Assembly (NCBI RefSeq): GCF_947495675.1
Contig: NZ_CANLZX010000001.1
Location: 330,035 to 394,034 of the forward strand
Direction of reading: 5' to 3'
Length of the DNA stretch: 64,000 nt
DNA from: an uncultured Algibacter sp.
GTDB taxonomy: Bacteria > Bacteroidota > Bacteroidia > Flavobacteriales > Flavobacteriaceae
A model generated the notes under the pieces. It searched no databases. It was not told the DNA's origin and saw nothing but the letters and a program-made list of their open reading frames with translations. This document shows, piece by piece, positions 6,136-14,636 of the stretch; position 1 is the stretch's first letter, and each line of letters begins with the position of its first letter. The translations under genes were made by a program, and so were the position numbers.

Positions 6136-8880
6136 ATGGATAAATTTTCATTTTTAAACGCAGCACATACAGCATTTTTTGCTGATTTATACGAACAATA
6201 TCAACAAAGTCCTGATTCTGTAGAACCAAGTTGGAGAGCCTTTTTTCAAGGTTATGATTTTGGTAGTGAGAATTACGGATTAGATGGCGAAATAATTGAG
6301 GGGGTTTCCACCCAAATTCCAGAACATGTTCAAAAAGAATTTCAAGTTGTAAAACTTATTGATGGTTATAGAATGCGAGGCCATTTGTTCACTAAAACAA
6401 ATCCAGTTCGAGATCGTAGATCTTATTCACCTACTTTAGAAATCGAAAATTTCGGTCTTAACGCAAACGATTTAGATACTGTTTTTAATGCAGGAGAAAT
6501 TTTAGGTATAGGTGTAAAATCACTTCGTGAAATTATTGTTCATCTAGAAAAAATATATTGTGACTCTATAGGAATAGAGTACATGTATTTAAGAAATCCA
6601 GAGGTTATTGCATGGTGGCAAGACCAATTAAACAAAAATGATAATCAGCCAAATTTTTCTGCTGATACTAAAAAATATATTTTATCTAAATTAAACCAAG
6701 CAGTAACTTTTGAAAACTTTTTACAAACTAAATATGTAGGGCAAAAACGTTTTTCTTTAGAAGGAGGAGAATCTTTAATACCTGCAATTAGTAATGTGCT
6801 TTTTTATGCCGTTGAAAAACATGGTGTTAAAGAATGTGTATTGGGTATGGCTCACCGTGGGCGTTTAAGTACCCTTGTTAATATTTTTAGAAAACCAGTT
6901 AATGAGTTATTTAGCGAGTTTGATGGTAAAGATTTTGAAGACGAAAATATTGATGGCGATGTAAAATACCATCTAGGTTTAACACTTGATAAAACGTACC
7001 AAAACGGTAAAAATATTAAGATGAATTTGGTGCCAAATCCATCTCATCTAGAAACCGTTGCGCCCGTAGCCGAAGGTATTACTCGTGCAAAAATAGATAG
7101 TGATTATGCAGGTGATGATTCTAAAATATTACCAATAATTGTTCATGGTGATGCAGCTATTGCTGGTCAAGGTATTGCTTATGAAGTAGCCCAAATGAGC
7201 CAGTTGGCAGGATATAAAACAGGAGGAACGGTTCATATAGTTGTTAATAACCAAATTGGATTTACAACGAACTATCTAGATGCAAGGTCTAGTACTTACT
7301 GTACCGATGTTGCTAAAGTTACTTTATCGCCAGTTATGCATGTAAATGCAGATGATGCCGAAGCTGTTGTACATGCTGTAGAAATGGCAATGGAATATAG
7401 AATGCGTTATAAAAAGGATGTATATATCGATTTATTGGGTTATAGAAAATATGGCCATAATGAAGGTGATGAGCCTAGATTTACACAGCCTAAATTATAT
7501 AAAGAAATTGCAAAACATCCCAACCCATTTAAAATATATGCCGATAAATTAATAGCAGAAAAAACTATTGATCAAGCATATGTTGATAAAATTATTTCTG
7601 ATTTTAAAGACACTTTAGAAAGTGAATACACTAAATCTAAGGAAGCAAAATCGTCTAAAGTTCGAGAATTTATGCAAGAGCGCTGGACCGATTTTAAACG
7701 TCAAGGGGTAGATTCAATGCTAATTTCAGAAAATACATCTTATCCTAAAGAGAAATTAGAAGATATTTCTAAAATAGTTTCAACTGTTCCAGAAGGTGTT
7801 AAATTTTTACGAAAAGCAGAACGTATTCTAGGTGGTCGTGAAAAAATGGTTTTTGAAACCGATACATTAGATTGGGGTATGGCAGAAACATTGGCATACG
7901 GAAGTTTAATGGAAGAAGGATTTAATGTGCGTATTTCAGGACAAGATGTAGAACGCGGAACGTTTAGTCACCGTCATGCTATTCTTAGAGACGAAATTTC
8001 AGAAGAACGTATTAATCTTTTAAATACAAACCCACAAAATAAAGGTAAAATGGATATTTATAATTCATTTTTATCAGAATATGGCGTACTTGGGTTTGAT
8101 TATGGTTATGCAATGGCAAATCCAAATACTTTAACCATATGGGAAGCTCAATTTGGAGATTTTAGTAACGGTGCACAAATTATTTTTGATCAATATTTAT
8201 CGGCTGCCGAAGATAAATGGAAAGCTCAAAACGGCATAGTGGTTTTATTACCTCATGGTTATGAAGGGCAAGGATCAGAACATTCGTCTGCTAGAATAGA
8301 ACGCTATTTACAATTATGTGGCGATGATAACATGATAGTTGCCGATTGTACAACACCAGCAAATATGTTTCATTTGTTACGTCGTCAAATGAAACGTAAT
8401 TATAGAAAGCCACTAATTGTATTTACACCTAAAAGTTTATTACGTCATCCTAAAGCGGTTTCTTCAATAAAAGAGTTAGCCTCAGGCAAATTTGAAGAAG
8501 TTATAGATGATACTATAAGTCCTAATAATGTAAAAAAATTAGTTTTTTGTACGGGTAAATTTTATTACGATTTATTAGCTGAAAGAGAAGAACTAGGCAG
8601 AGATGATGTTGCTTTAGTAAGAATAGAACAACTTTTTCCACTTCATTATAAAAAAATTCAAAAAGTAATTGAAAGATATCCAAATGTTGAAAATTACGTT
8701 TGGGCACAAGAAGAGCCAAAGAATATGGGAGCATGGAGCCATATGTTACAACGTTTTGATTTAGTAAAGCTAGAAGTGTGTTCAAGACCATATAATTCGG
8801 TCCCTGCTCCGGGTTCAAGTACAAGAGATAAAAGAAGACAAAAGCGTGTTATTTACGCTGTTTTTAATATACAAGAGTAA
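6136..8880 (+). CDS. sucA: 2-oxoglutarate dehydrogenase E1 component
   Basis: This thiamine-diphosphate enzyme of the TCA cycle decarboxylates 2-oxoglutarate and transfers the succinyl group to the lipoyl arm of E2. It has 914 residues, close to the usual 900-950. The N-terminal segment that binds E2 is visible (FLNAAHTAFFADLYEQY), as are the active-site stretch HRGRLSTLVN and the ThDP/Mg motif HGDAAIAGQG...NNQIGF. The C-terminal transketolase-like domain includes 'GYEGQGSEHSSARIERYLQL'. sucB follows after 32 nt; E3 (Lpd) is not in this window. Confidence 0.98.
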   Translation: MDKFSFLNAAHTAFFADLYEQYQQSPDSVEPSWRAFFQGYDFGSENYGLDGEIIEGVSTQIPEHVQKEFQVVKLIDGYRMRGHLFTKTNPVRDRRSYSPTLEIENFGLNANDLDTVFNAGEILGIGVKSLREIIVHLEKIYCDSIGIEYMYLRNPEVIAWWQDQLNKNDNQPNFSADTKKYILSKLNQAVTFENFLQTKYVGQKRFSLEGGESLIPAISNVLFYAVEKHGVKECVLGMAHRGRLSTLVNIFRKPVNELFSEFDGKDFEDENIDGDVKYHLGLTLDKTYQNGKNIKMNLVPNPSHLETVAPVAEGITRAKIDSDYAGDDSKILPIIVHGDAAIAGQGIAYEVAQMSQLAGYKTGGTVHIVVNNQIGFTTNYLDARSSTYCTDVAKVTLSPVMHVNADDAEAVVHAVEMAMEYRMRYKKDVYIDLLGYRKYGHNEGDEPRFTQPKLYKEIAKHPNPFKIYADKLIAEKTIDQAYVDKIISDFKDTLESEYTKSKEAKSSKVREFMQERWTDFKRQGVDSMLISENTSYPKEKLEDISKIVSTVPEGVKFLRKAERILGGREKMVFETDTLDWGMAETLAYGSLMEEGFNVRISGQDVERGTFSHRHAILRDEISEERINLLNTNPQNKGKMDIYNSFLSEYGVLGFDYGYAMANPNTLTIWEAQFGDFSNGAQIIFDQYLSAAEDKWKAQNGIVVLLPHGYEGQGSEHSSARIERYLQLCGDDNMIVADCTTPANMFHLLRRQMKRNYRKPLIVFTPKSLLRHPKAVSSIKELASGKFEEVIDDTISPNNVKKLVFCTGKFYYDLLAEREELGRDDVALVRIEQLFPLHYKKIQKVIERYPNVENYVWAQEEPKNMGAWSHMLQRFDLVKLEVCSRPYNSVPAPGSSTRDKRRQKRVIYAVFNIQE

Positions 8881-8912
8881 AATAGAATTAAAGATACATT
8901 AAAATTATAAAG

Positions 8913-10124
8913 ATGATTTTAGAAATGAAAGTGCCTTCTCCAGGCGAATCTATTACAGAAGTTGAAATAGCAACTTGGTTAGTTGAAGATGGTGATTATG
9001 TTGAAAAAGACCAAGCTATTGCTGAGGTAGATAGTGATAAAGCAACTTTAGAATTGCCTGCTGAAGCCAGCGGAACAATAACCCTTAAAGCTGAAGAGGG
9101 TGACGCAGTTGAAGTTGGAGCTGTTGTTTGTTTAATTGATACAAGCGCAGAAAAGCCAAAAGGTGGTGAAGCACCAAAAACGGAAGCTAAAGTAGAAGCA
9201 CCAAAAGCTGAAACACCAAAAGCACCAGCTAGCGAAACTAAAACTTATGCTACAGGTAGCGCAAGCCCTGCTGCAAAAAAGATTTTAGCAGAAAAAGGTA
9301 TGGATGCTAGTTCTATTTCTGGAACTGGAAAAGATGGCAGAGTTACTAAAGATGATGCTGTAAAAGCTGTACCATCTATGGGAACGCCAACAGGAGGAAC
9401 TAGAGGCACTTCAAGAAGTAAAATGTCAATGCTAAGACGTAAAGTTGCAGAGCGTCTAGTAGAAGCTAAAAATACAACGGCTATGTTAACCACTTTTAAT
9501 GAGGTTGATATGTCGCCAATTTTTGCGTTACGCTCAGAATATAAAGAAACATTTAAAGCAAAACATGGTGTAAGCTTAGGGTTTATGAGTTTCTTTACTT
9601 TAGCAATTGTTAGAGCATTAAAAATGTATCCGGCAGTTAATTCTATGATTGATGGTAAAGAAATGCTTTCTTATGATTTTTGTGATATTAGTATTGCAGT
9701 ATCAGGACCAAAAGGACTTATGGTACCAGTAATAAGAAATGCCGAAAATTTAAGTTTTAGAGGTGTTGAGTCTGAGGTTAAGCGTTTAGCTCTTCGAGCT
9801 AGAGATGGTCAAATTACTGTTGATGAAATGACAGGTGGTACATTTACAATAACCAATGGAGGTGTTTTTGGTAGTATGTTATCTACACCAATAATTAATC
9901 CACCTCAAAGTGCCATTTTAGGTATGCATAATATTGTTGAGCGCCCAGTTGCAATAGATGGTAAAGTTGAAATTAGACCTATTATGTATGTAGCATTATC
10001 TTATGACCATAGAATTATTGATGGAAAAGAAAGTGTAGGCTTTTTAGTAGCAGTAAAAGAAGCTCTTGAAAACCCAGTAGAAATATTAATGAATAATGAT
10101 GTTAAAAAATCGTTAGAGCTTTAA
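8913..10124 (+). CDS. sucB: Dihydrolipoyllysine-residue succinyltransferase (E2 of 2-oxoglutarate dehydrogenase)
   Basis: The protein has 403 residues in the standard three parts. The lipoyl domain (1-78) has the lipoylated lysine K43 in DSDKATLE. An Ala/Pro/Lys-rich hinge follows, then a peripheral-subunit-binding domain near residues 116-152 ([14 protein letters not shown]...GRVTKDD). The catalytic acetyltransferase domain carries the active-site DHRIIDG (H366, D370). It is downstream of sucA in the same operon and ends at a strong terminator. Confidence 0.98.
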   Translation: MILEMKVPSPGESITEVEIATWLVEDGDYVEKDQAIAEVDSDKATLELPAEASGTITLKAEEGDAVEVGAVVCLIDTSAEKPKGGEAPKTEAKVEAPKAETPKAPASETKTYATGSASPAAKKILAEKGMDASSISGTGKDGRVTKDDAVKAVPSMGTPTGGTRGTSRSKMSMLRRKVAERLVEAKNTTAMLTTFNEVDMSPIFALRSEYKETFKAKHGVSLGFMSFFTLAIVRALKMYPAVNSMIDGKEMLSYDFCDISIAVSGPKGLMVPVIRNAENLSFRGVESEVKRLALRARDGQITVDEMTGGTFTITNGGVFGSMLSTPIINPPQSAILGMHNIVERPVAIDGKVEIRPIMYVALSYDHRIIDGKESVGFLVAVKEALENPVEILMNNDVKKSLEL

Positions 10125-10146
10125 AATAATAGATTATATATTAAAA

Positions 10147-10180
10147 AAAAGGGTGTTATATCATTATATAACACCCTTTT
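10147..10180 (+). terminator. Intrinsic terminator of sucAB
   Basis: An 11-bp stem (GGGTGTTATAT / ATATAACACCC) with a CATT loop is flanked by A and T runs, so it can act on both strands. It starts 23 nt after the sucB stop codon. Confidence 0.9.
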
Positions 10181-10206
10181 TAAGTTTATAGGTTTGGGAA
10201 GACTAA

Positions 10207-10323
10207 TTAAATAATACACATAACAATATTTATAGAAATAACAATAACAACTAAAACAACTAGTCCAATAATAAAATATTTATTTAGATTGTTTTTATCT
10301 TTTTCCATCTGCGCTCTAAGCAT
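10207..10323 (-). CDS. Possible small single-pass membrane protein (38 aa)
   Basis: An ATG at 10323 opens a 38-codon frame that ends at TAA 10207-10209; a second ATG at 10308 would give 33 residues. The product has a charged N-terminus (MEKDKNNLNK) followed by one hydrophobic helix rich in Ile and Val (IIGLVVLVVIVISINIV). This layout is typical of small inner-membrane proteins. It lies downstream of the tandem small transcription units and convergent with the sucAB terminator. Such a frame could arise by chance in AT-rich DNA, so the call is tentative. Confidence 0.4.
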   Translation of the reverse strand: MLRAQMEKDKNNLNKYFIIGLVVLVVIVISINIVMCII

Positions 10324-10344
10324 TTTTTGTTTGGTTTAAATTTT

Positions 10345-10472
10345 ATTTTAAAACTCTGCACCATTAAAAGTGCAGAGTATCTAAAAAATTCTCTCTCAAA
10401 AGAATTAATTAATAGCAATGTAAATTTAAGGCACATACTAATAATAAAAAATACGCACTTATACGTATTTTA
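10345..10472 (-). ncRNA. Small transcription unit A (candidate sRNA) with upstream palindrome
   Basis: Read on the minus strand, the order is: a palindrome at 10445-10472 (AAATACG-N8-CGTATTT core), a -7-like box TAAATTTA at 10421-10428, and a short leader. An intrinsic terminator follows at 10353-10378 (stem ACTCTGCAC / GTGCAGAGT, then TTTTAAAAT). The predicted transcript runs from about 10416 to about 10345, roughly 70 nt. The palindrome centre is 37.5 nt from the end of the -7 box, about -41 from the start point. Unit B repeats the same layout. No coding frame is apparent within it. Confidence 0.5.
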
Positions 10473-10616
10473 GTGTAGGATAAAGTGTATAAAAAGCGAA
10501 AGCTCTAAATCATTACAATTTAGAGCTTTCTATAATTCTCCCTAAGAACTAATTAATAGCACTGTAAAGATAGGTTGTTTATTCGATATAAAAAATACGC
10601 ACTTCTACGTATTTTA
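10387..10616. repeat. Imperfect tandem duplication, period about 145 bp
   Basis: The segments at 10387-10472 and 10534-10616 share AATTCTCyC, then TTAATTAATAGCA-TGTAAA-like sequence, and a near-identical 28-base palindrome block that differs at one position. Sequence between these conserved blocks has diverged, as expected if only the regulatory and start regions are under selection. Confidence 0.75.
10490..10616 (-). ncRNA. Small transcription unit B (candidate sRNA), tandem copy of unit A
   Basis: On the minus strand it has a palindrome at 10589-10616 (the same AAATACG-N8-CGTATTT core) and a -7-like box TATCTTTA at 10565-10572. A leader shares ACAGTGCTATTAATTAGTTC-type sequence with unit A. 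The terminator is at 10498-10530: a 13-bp stem (GAAAGCTCTAAAT / ATTTAGAGCTTTC), then GCTTTTT. The distance from palindrome centre to box end is 37.5 nt, identical to unit A. The two terminator stems differ in sequence but both are perfect, so structure rather than sequence is kept. Confidence 0.5.
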
Positions 10617-10619
10617 TAC

Positions 10620-11255
10620 TCAAACTAAGAAATTCTTATTTAATGTTGCCCAAATGGAAAGCGATGTTGGTTTATTATCCAAACCTAATTTGTGTACAAT
10701 ATTACTCCTATGTTTGTCAACAGTTCTAATAGAAATTGACAATTCATCTGCAATATCTTGACTTGTGTTGTTTTCTGAAATTAGTCTTACAATTTTTAAT
10801 TCAGATTTTGTAAGTAACTCAAGCGCTTCTGGTTTTTTATCTATAGTGCTAGCTTTTAAGTAATGTGCTATTTCTTTACTAAAATAAGGTTTACCATTAA
10901 TTACTTCACTAATGCAATTCTCAATCTCTTCAACAGCAAATTCTTTTAATATATAACCAAAAACACCATATTTTAATGCTTGATCGTAAACATCTTCTTC
11001 TTTGTCAAAGGTTATAAGAATGACTTTAGTATTTAAATTGTTTTTTTGGCAAGCTTCAGCAATTTCTAAGCCTGTTTTGTAAGGCATTCTAATGTCAAGT
11101 ATTGCAATTTCTGGTTTAAGTTTAACTATAAGGTTATATGCCGTTTTACCATCTTCGGCACTACCCATAATATTATAACCTTTGGAGGTTAAAAAATCTG
11201 TTAAACCACGCAACATTAAAGGGTGATCATCAGCTATGACAATAGATGTATTCAT
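10620..11255 (-). CDS. Response regulator, REC plus LuxR/NarL-type HTH
   Basis: The protein has 211 residues. The receiver domain (1-120) has the acidic pair D9/D10, phospho-acceptor D54 (AILDIRMP) and a conserved Lys in 'GYILKE'. A linker is followed by a LuxR-type HTH at about 146-205 (LTKSELKIVRLISENNTSQDIADELSISIRTVDKHRSNI, quoted in parts). No histidine kinase lies next to it, so the partner is encoded elsewhere or shared. Its stop codon lies 4 nt from the palindrome of unit B, making it the natural candidate to bind the tandem palindromes. The leader contains AAATTCTCTCTC at -11 to -22. Confidence 0.92.
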   Translation of the reverse strand: MNTSIVIADDHPLMLRGLTDFLTSKGYNIMGSAEDGKTAYNLIVKLKPEIAILDIRMPYKTGLEIAEACQKNNLNTKVILITFDKEEDVYDQALKYGVFGYILKEFAVEEIENCISEVINGKPYFSKEIAHYLKASTIDKKPEALELLTKSELKIVRLISENNTSQDIADELSISIRTVDKHRSNIVHKLGLDNKPTSLSIWATLNKNFLV

Positions 11256-11290
11256 TTAATACTTAGAGAGAGAATTTGTTAGCTACTAAT

Positions 11291-11731
11291 TTATAACTTT
11301 AAATATAGATATTTCTTTTCATAATCTATTACTGCTTTTCCTTTTTTTAAAATATCGGCCCCAATTATGCCATCAACAGGTTTAGAGTTATGATTAATAA
11401 GAGCTGTATTTACATGTGTTAGATTAAATAAAACCAATACTATTTTTTTATTAGTCCACTTTCCTATTTTAATTTTATTTTTTGTTGATGTTTTAGTATC
11501 CATATCAATAGCACCAGCGCCCGCAGCTTTTATTAAAGAATCTTTAGCTTTTAGTTTGAATGTTTCAATAGCTTCAAAACCTACACAGGAATTAGATGCT
11601 CCAGTATCTAAAATAAACAATCCCTTTGTTCCATTTATTGTCGCTTTTATTTCAAAATGATTCGTTTTTGTAAGGTGTAATTTTATTTTAGTGTACTCTT
11701 TTTGCTCTAGAAATTGTTGAAGCGTTTGCAT
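11291..11731 (-). CDS. Retropepsin-like aspartic protease domain protein
   Basis: The protein has 146 residues from the chosen ATG at 11731; the longer frame to 11758 would overlap the divergent promoter region. It carries the retropepsin active-site motif D42-T-G-A-S preceded by a hydrophobic strand (GLFIL), and a second hallmark 'GIIGADILKKGKAVIDY' near the C-terminus. There is no signal peptide, so it is probably cytoplasmic. Members of this family in Bacteroidota have no defined substrate. It is 35 nt upstream of the response regulator gene and in the same direction, so the two may share a transcript. Confidence 0.75.
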   Translation of the reverse strand: MQTLQQFLEQKEYTKIKLHLTKTNHFEIKATINGTKGLFILDTGASNSCVGFEAIETFKLKAKDSLIKAAGAGAIDMDTKTSTKNKIKIGKWTNKKIVLVLFNLTHVNTALINHNSKPVDGIIGADILKKGKAVIDYEKKYLYLKL

Positions 11732-11806
11732 GAATATTTTTTTAACAAATATAATCATGTAAAAACGATTATTTTTACAGAAAAGTATAACTTAAATTTT
11801 CATCTT

Positions 11807-12574
11807 TTGATAATAACAGATACACATACTCATTTATATAGTGAAGCTTTTGACGATGATAGAGATCTAGTAATTAATAGAGCAATTGAGGAAGGAGTAA
11901 CAAGATTTTTTATTCCAGCAATTGATTCGACTTATACCAAATCAATGCTTAAGCTAGAAAAAGAATATCCAAATAATATTTTTTTAATGATGGGTTTACA
12001 TCCCACTCATGTTAAAGATAATTATGAGGAAGAATTAAAACATGTCGAGGAAATGGTGTCTAAAAGACCTTTTTATGCTATTGGTGAAATAGGGATTGAT
12101 TTATATTGGGATAAATCGACATTGAATATTCAAAAAAAAGCATTTAAGCGTCAAATTCAATTAGCTAAACAATATAAATTACCAATAGTTATTCACTGTA
12201 GAGAAGCATTCGATGAAATATTTGAAGTTTTAGAAAGCGAAAAGGGAGATGATTTGTATGGGATTTTTCATTGCTTTACAGGAACTTTAGATCAAGCACA
12301 TCTGGCAATTTCATATAATATGAAATTAGGTATTGGAGGTGTAGCAACTTTTAAAAATGGAAAAATTGATAGATTTTTAAAACAGATAGACCTAAATCAT
12401 ATCGTTTTAGAAACGGATTCACCATATTTAGCACCAGTTCCATTTAGAGGTAAACGAAATGAAAGCAGTTATATAATAAATGTCTTAAAAAAGCTTTCTG
12501 AGATATATGGTGTTTCACAAGAGCATATTGCAAAAATAACAACCGAAAATTCTAAGGCTATTTTTAAAATTTAA
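11807..12574 (+). CDS. TatD family metal-dependent DNase/hydrolase
   Basis: The protein has 255 residues from a TTG at 11807, giving the family's usual start (MIITDTHTHLYSEAF). The in-frame ATG at 11714 adds 31 residues that do not fit the family and lie across the divergent gene's start. The metal ligands of the TIM barrel are visible: H7-x-H9, the Glu of GEIGIDLY, His in IVIHCRE and IFHCFTG, and Asp in LETDSPYL. TatD proteins are 3'-5' exonucleases, also linked to D-aminoacyl deacylation. The asparaginase gene begins 3 nt after its stop. Confidence 0.92.
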   Translation: MIITDTHTHLYSEAFDDDRDLVINRAIEEGVTRFFIPAIDSTYTKSMLKLEKEYPNNIFLMMGLHPTHVKDNYEEELKHVEEMVSKRPFYAIGEIGIDLYWDKSTLNIQKKAFKRQIQLAKQYKLPIVIHCREAFDEIFEVLESEKGDDLYGIFHCFTGTLDQAHLAISYNMKLGIGGVATFKNGKIDRFLKQIDLNHIVLETDSPYLAPVPFRGKRNESSYIINVLKKLSEIYGVSQEHIAKITTENSKAIFKI

Positions 12575-12577
12575 AAG

Positions 12578-13609
12578 ATGACTAAATCTAAAATAAAAAT
12601 ACTTCTTATTTACACAGGCGGAACCATAGGAATGGTTAAAGATTTTAAAACGGGTTCTTTAAAAACTTTTAATTTTAAAAATCTTCTTGATAAAATTCCA
12701 GAATTGCAATTGTTAGATTGCAATATTGAAACTGTTTCATTTAAAACGCCTATAGATTCTAGTAATATGCATCCTAAGTATTGGATTCAAATAGCTGAAT
12801 TTATTGAAACTAATTATGACGATTTTGATGGTTTTGTTGTGCTTCATGGAAGTGATACTATGAGTTATTCTGCATCAGCTTTAAGTTTTATGTTAGAAAA
12901 CTTAGCTAAACCAGTAGTGTTTACAGGGTCTCAATTGCCAATTGGAGATTTGCGTACAGATGCTAAAGAGAATTTAATTACATCTATTCAAGTAGCCTCA
13001 ATGCAAAATAAAGGAAAGGCTATAGTCAAGGAGGTATGCTTATATTTCGAATATAAATTATATAGAGGAAATAGAACAACTAAGCTTAATGCTGAACATT
13101 TTCAGGCTTTTGCTTCTTTTAATTATCCTGATTTAGCTGAATCCGGAGTGCATTTAAAAATCAATTCTGAATATTTATTCAAACCTAACCTTAGAAAAAA
13201 ACTAAAGGTTAACAAAATATTAGATGAAAACATTGCAATTATTAAAGTGTTTCCGGGTATAACAAAAACAATTTTAGAAAGTGTATTAAATGCTTCAAAT
13301 TTAAAAGCTGTAATTATAGAAACTTATGGTGCTGGAAATTGTACTACAGAAAAGTGGTTTATTAACCTTCTAAAACAAGTTATTTCAAAAGGAATTTATA
13401 TTGTGAATGTTACACAATGCCTAGGTGGAAGCGTAATGATGGGTCATTATGAAACAAGTAATGAGTTAAAAAAAATAGGAGTCATTTCAGGAAAAGACAT
13501 GACAACCGAAGCTGCTGTGGCAAAATTGATGTATTTATTAGGTCAGAATATTTCGTCTAAGGTATTCAAAACCAATTATGAAGCCTCTTTAAGAGGAGAA
13601 ATGAGTTAA
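12578..13609 (+). CDS. L-asparaginase, type I (cytoplasmic)
   Basis: The protein has 343 residues without a signal peptide. Both asparaginase signatures are present: 'IYTGGTIGM' near residues 11-19, with the nucleophilic Thr, and 'VLHGSDTMSYSA' near 88-99, with the second catalytic Thr and Asp. The C-terminal domain includes 'ETYGAGNCTTEKWF' and 'TQCLGGSVMMGHYE'. It hydrolyses asparagine to aspartate and ammonia. It follows tatD with a 3-nt gap, so the two are co-transcribed. Confidence 0.93.
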   Translation: MTKSKIKILLIYTGGTIGMVKDFKTGSLKTFNFKNLLDKIPELQLLDCNIETVSFKTPIDSSNMHPKYWIQIAEFIETNYDDFDGFVVLHGSDTMSYSASALSFMLENLAKPVVFTGSQLPIGDLRTDAKENLITSIQVASMQNKGKAIVKEVCLYFEYKLYRGNRTTKLNAEHFQAFASFNYPDLAESGVHLKINSEYLFKPNLRKKLKVNKILDENIAIIKVFPGITKTILESVLNASNLKAVIIETYGAGNCTTEKWFINLLKQVISKGIYIVNVTQCLGGSVMMGHYETSNELKKIGVISGKDMTTEAAVAKLMYLLGQNISSKVFKTNYEASLRGEMS

Positions 13610-13683
13610 AAAATAACATTAAAAGTTTTAGTCTTCAAAGTTTTTTTTGTTATTTGAACCCCGTAATTAATGTAATAAAATAA

Positions 13684-13771
13684 AGAGAGGTGGCCGAGTG
13701 GTCGAAGGCGCACGCCTGGAAAGTGTGTATACCTCAAAAGGGTATCGAGGGTTCGAATCCCTTCCTCTCTG
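13684..13771 (+). tRNA. tRNA-Ser (anticodon GGA)
   Basis: The acceptor stem AGAGAGG / CCTCTCT, the D arm (GCCGAGTGGTCGAAGGC), the anticodon loop CTGGAAA with GGA, a long class II variable arm (TATACCTCAAAAGGGTATC) and the T loop GTTCGAATC are all visible. The discriminator is G and the CCA tail is not encoded. It reads UCC and UCU codons. Confidence 0.97.
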
Positions 13772-13845
13772 CTGATTTTTTTTATTTTTAATTGCTTTTT
13801 TTTTATATCTTTAACCCTTTAACTAATAAAATTAAGATCGAGAAC

Positions 13846-14616
13846 ATGAAAAGATTATTTTCAATCCTTGCCATAACAGTAATGGTGGCATTCGGAACTG
13901 CTAATGCAACTACAATTGCAAACACTAGTACAGCTGTAACAACAGTTACAACAATGACACAAGATGACGCAGCACCTGCTGAAGAACTTGGATTTCATCA
14001 AGAATTAAAAAAGCGTTTTATTGAAGGAGGCCCAGGCTTTATGGGTATTGTATTGTTATGTTTAATTCTAGGTTTAGCAATTGCTATAGAAAGAATTATC
14101 TTTTTAAACTTATCTACAACAAATACAAAAAAATTAACACAAGAAGTAGAAGATGCTTTATCTTCTGGTGGTGTTGAAGCTGCAAAAGAAGTTTGTAGAA
14201 ACACAAAAGGACCAATCGCATCTATTTACTACCAAGGTTTAGATAGAACTGATGAAGGTCTAGAAGCTGCTGAAAAAGCTGTTGTAGCTTACGGTGGTGT
14301 TCAAATGGGACAATTAGAGAAAAATGTTTCTTGGATATCTTTATTTATCGCACTTGCACCAATGCTTGGTTTCATGGGTACGGTAATTGGTATGATTCAA
14401 GCATTTGATAAAATTGAAGCTGCTGGAGATATGCAACCATCACTTGTAGCAGGTGGTATTAAAGTAGCACTTTTAACTACAGTATTTGGTTTAGTAGTAG
14501 CTATTATACTTCAAATTTTTTACAATTATATTATTGCTAAAATTGATAGTATCGTTAACAACATGGAAGATGCTTCTATAACGTTAATGGATCTATTGAT
14601 TAGAAACAAAAAGTAA
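13846..14616 (+). CDS. exbB: MotA/TolQ/ExbB proton channel family protein
   Basis: The protein has 256 residues from the ATG at 13846. It has a signal-like first segment (MKRLFSILAITVMVAFGTANA) followed by a Thr-rich stretch. Three membrane helices of the ExbB fold follow, with the conserved 'ISLFIALAPMLGFMGTVIGMIQAF' region (quoted in parts) and a 'LLTTVFGLVVAIILQI' helix. Together with ExbD it uses the proton gradient to energise outer-membrane transport through TonB. It is the first gene of a four-gene operon; the next gene starts 20 nt after its stop. Confidence 0.93.
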   Translation: MKRLFSILAITVMVAFGTANATTIANTSTAVTTVTTMTQDDAAPAEELGFHQELKKRFIEGGPGFMGIVLLCLILGLAIAIERIIFLNLSTTNTKKLTQEVEDALSSGGVEAAKEVCRNTKGPIASIYYQGLDRTDEGLEAAEKAVVAYGGVQMGQLEKNVSWISLFIALAPMLGFMGTVIGMIQAFDKIEAAGDMQPSLVAGGIKVALLTTVFGLVVAIILQIFYNYIIAKIDSIVNNMEDASITLMDLLIRNKK

Positions 14617-14636
14617 TAATATAAAAACAAAAAATT

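Noticed and set aside
5996..6229. 77-codon frame on the minus strand over the sucA start
   Set aside because: It crosses the sucA promoter and the first codons of sucA, has no recognisable domain, and its composition is that of translated AT-rich spacer.
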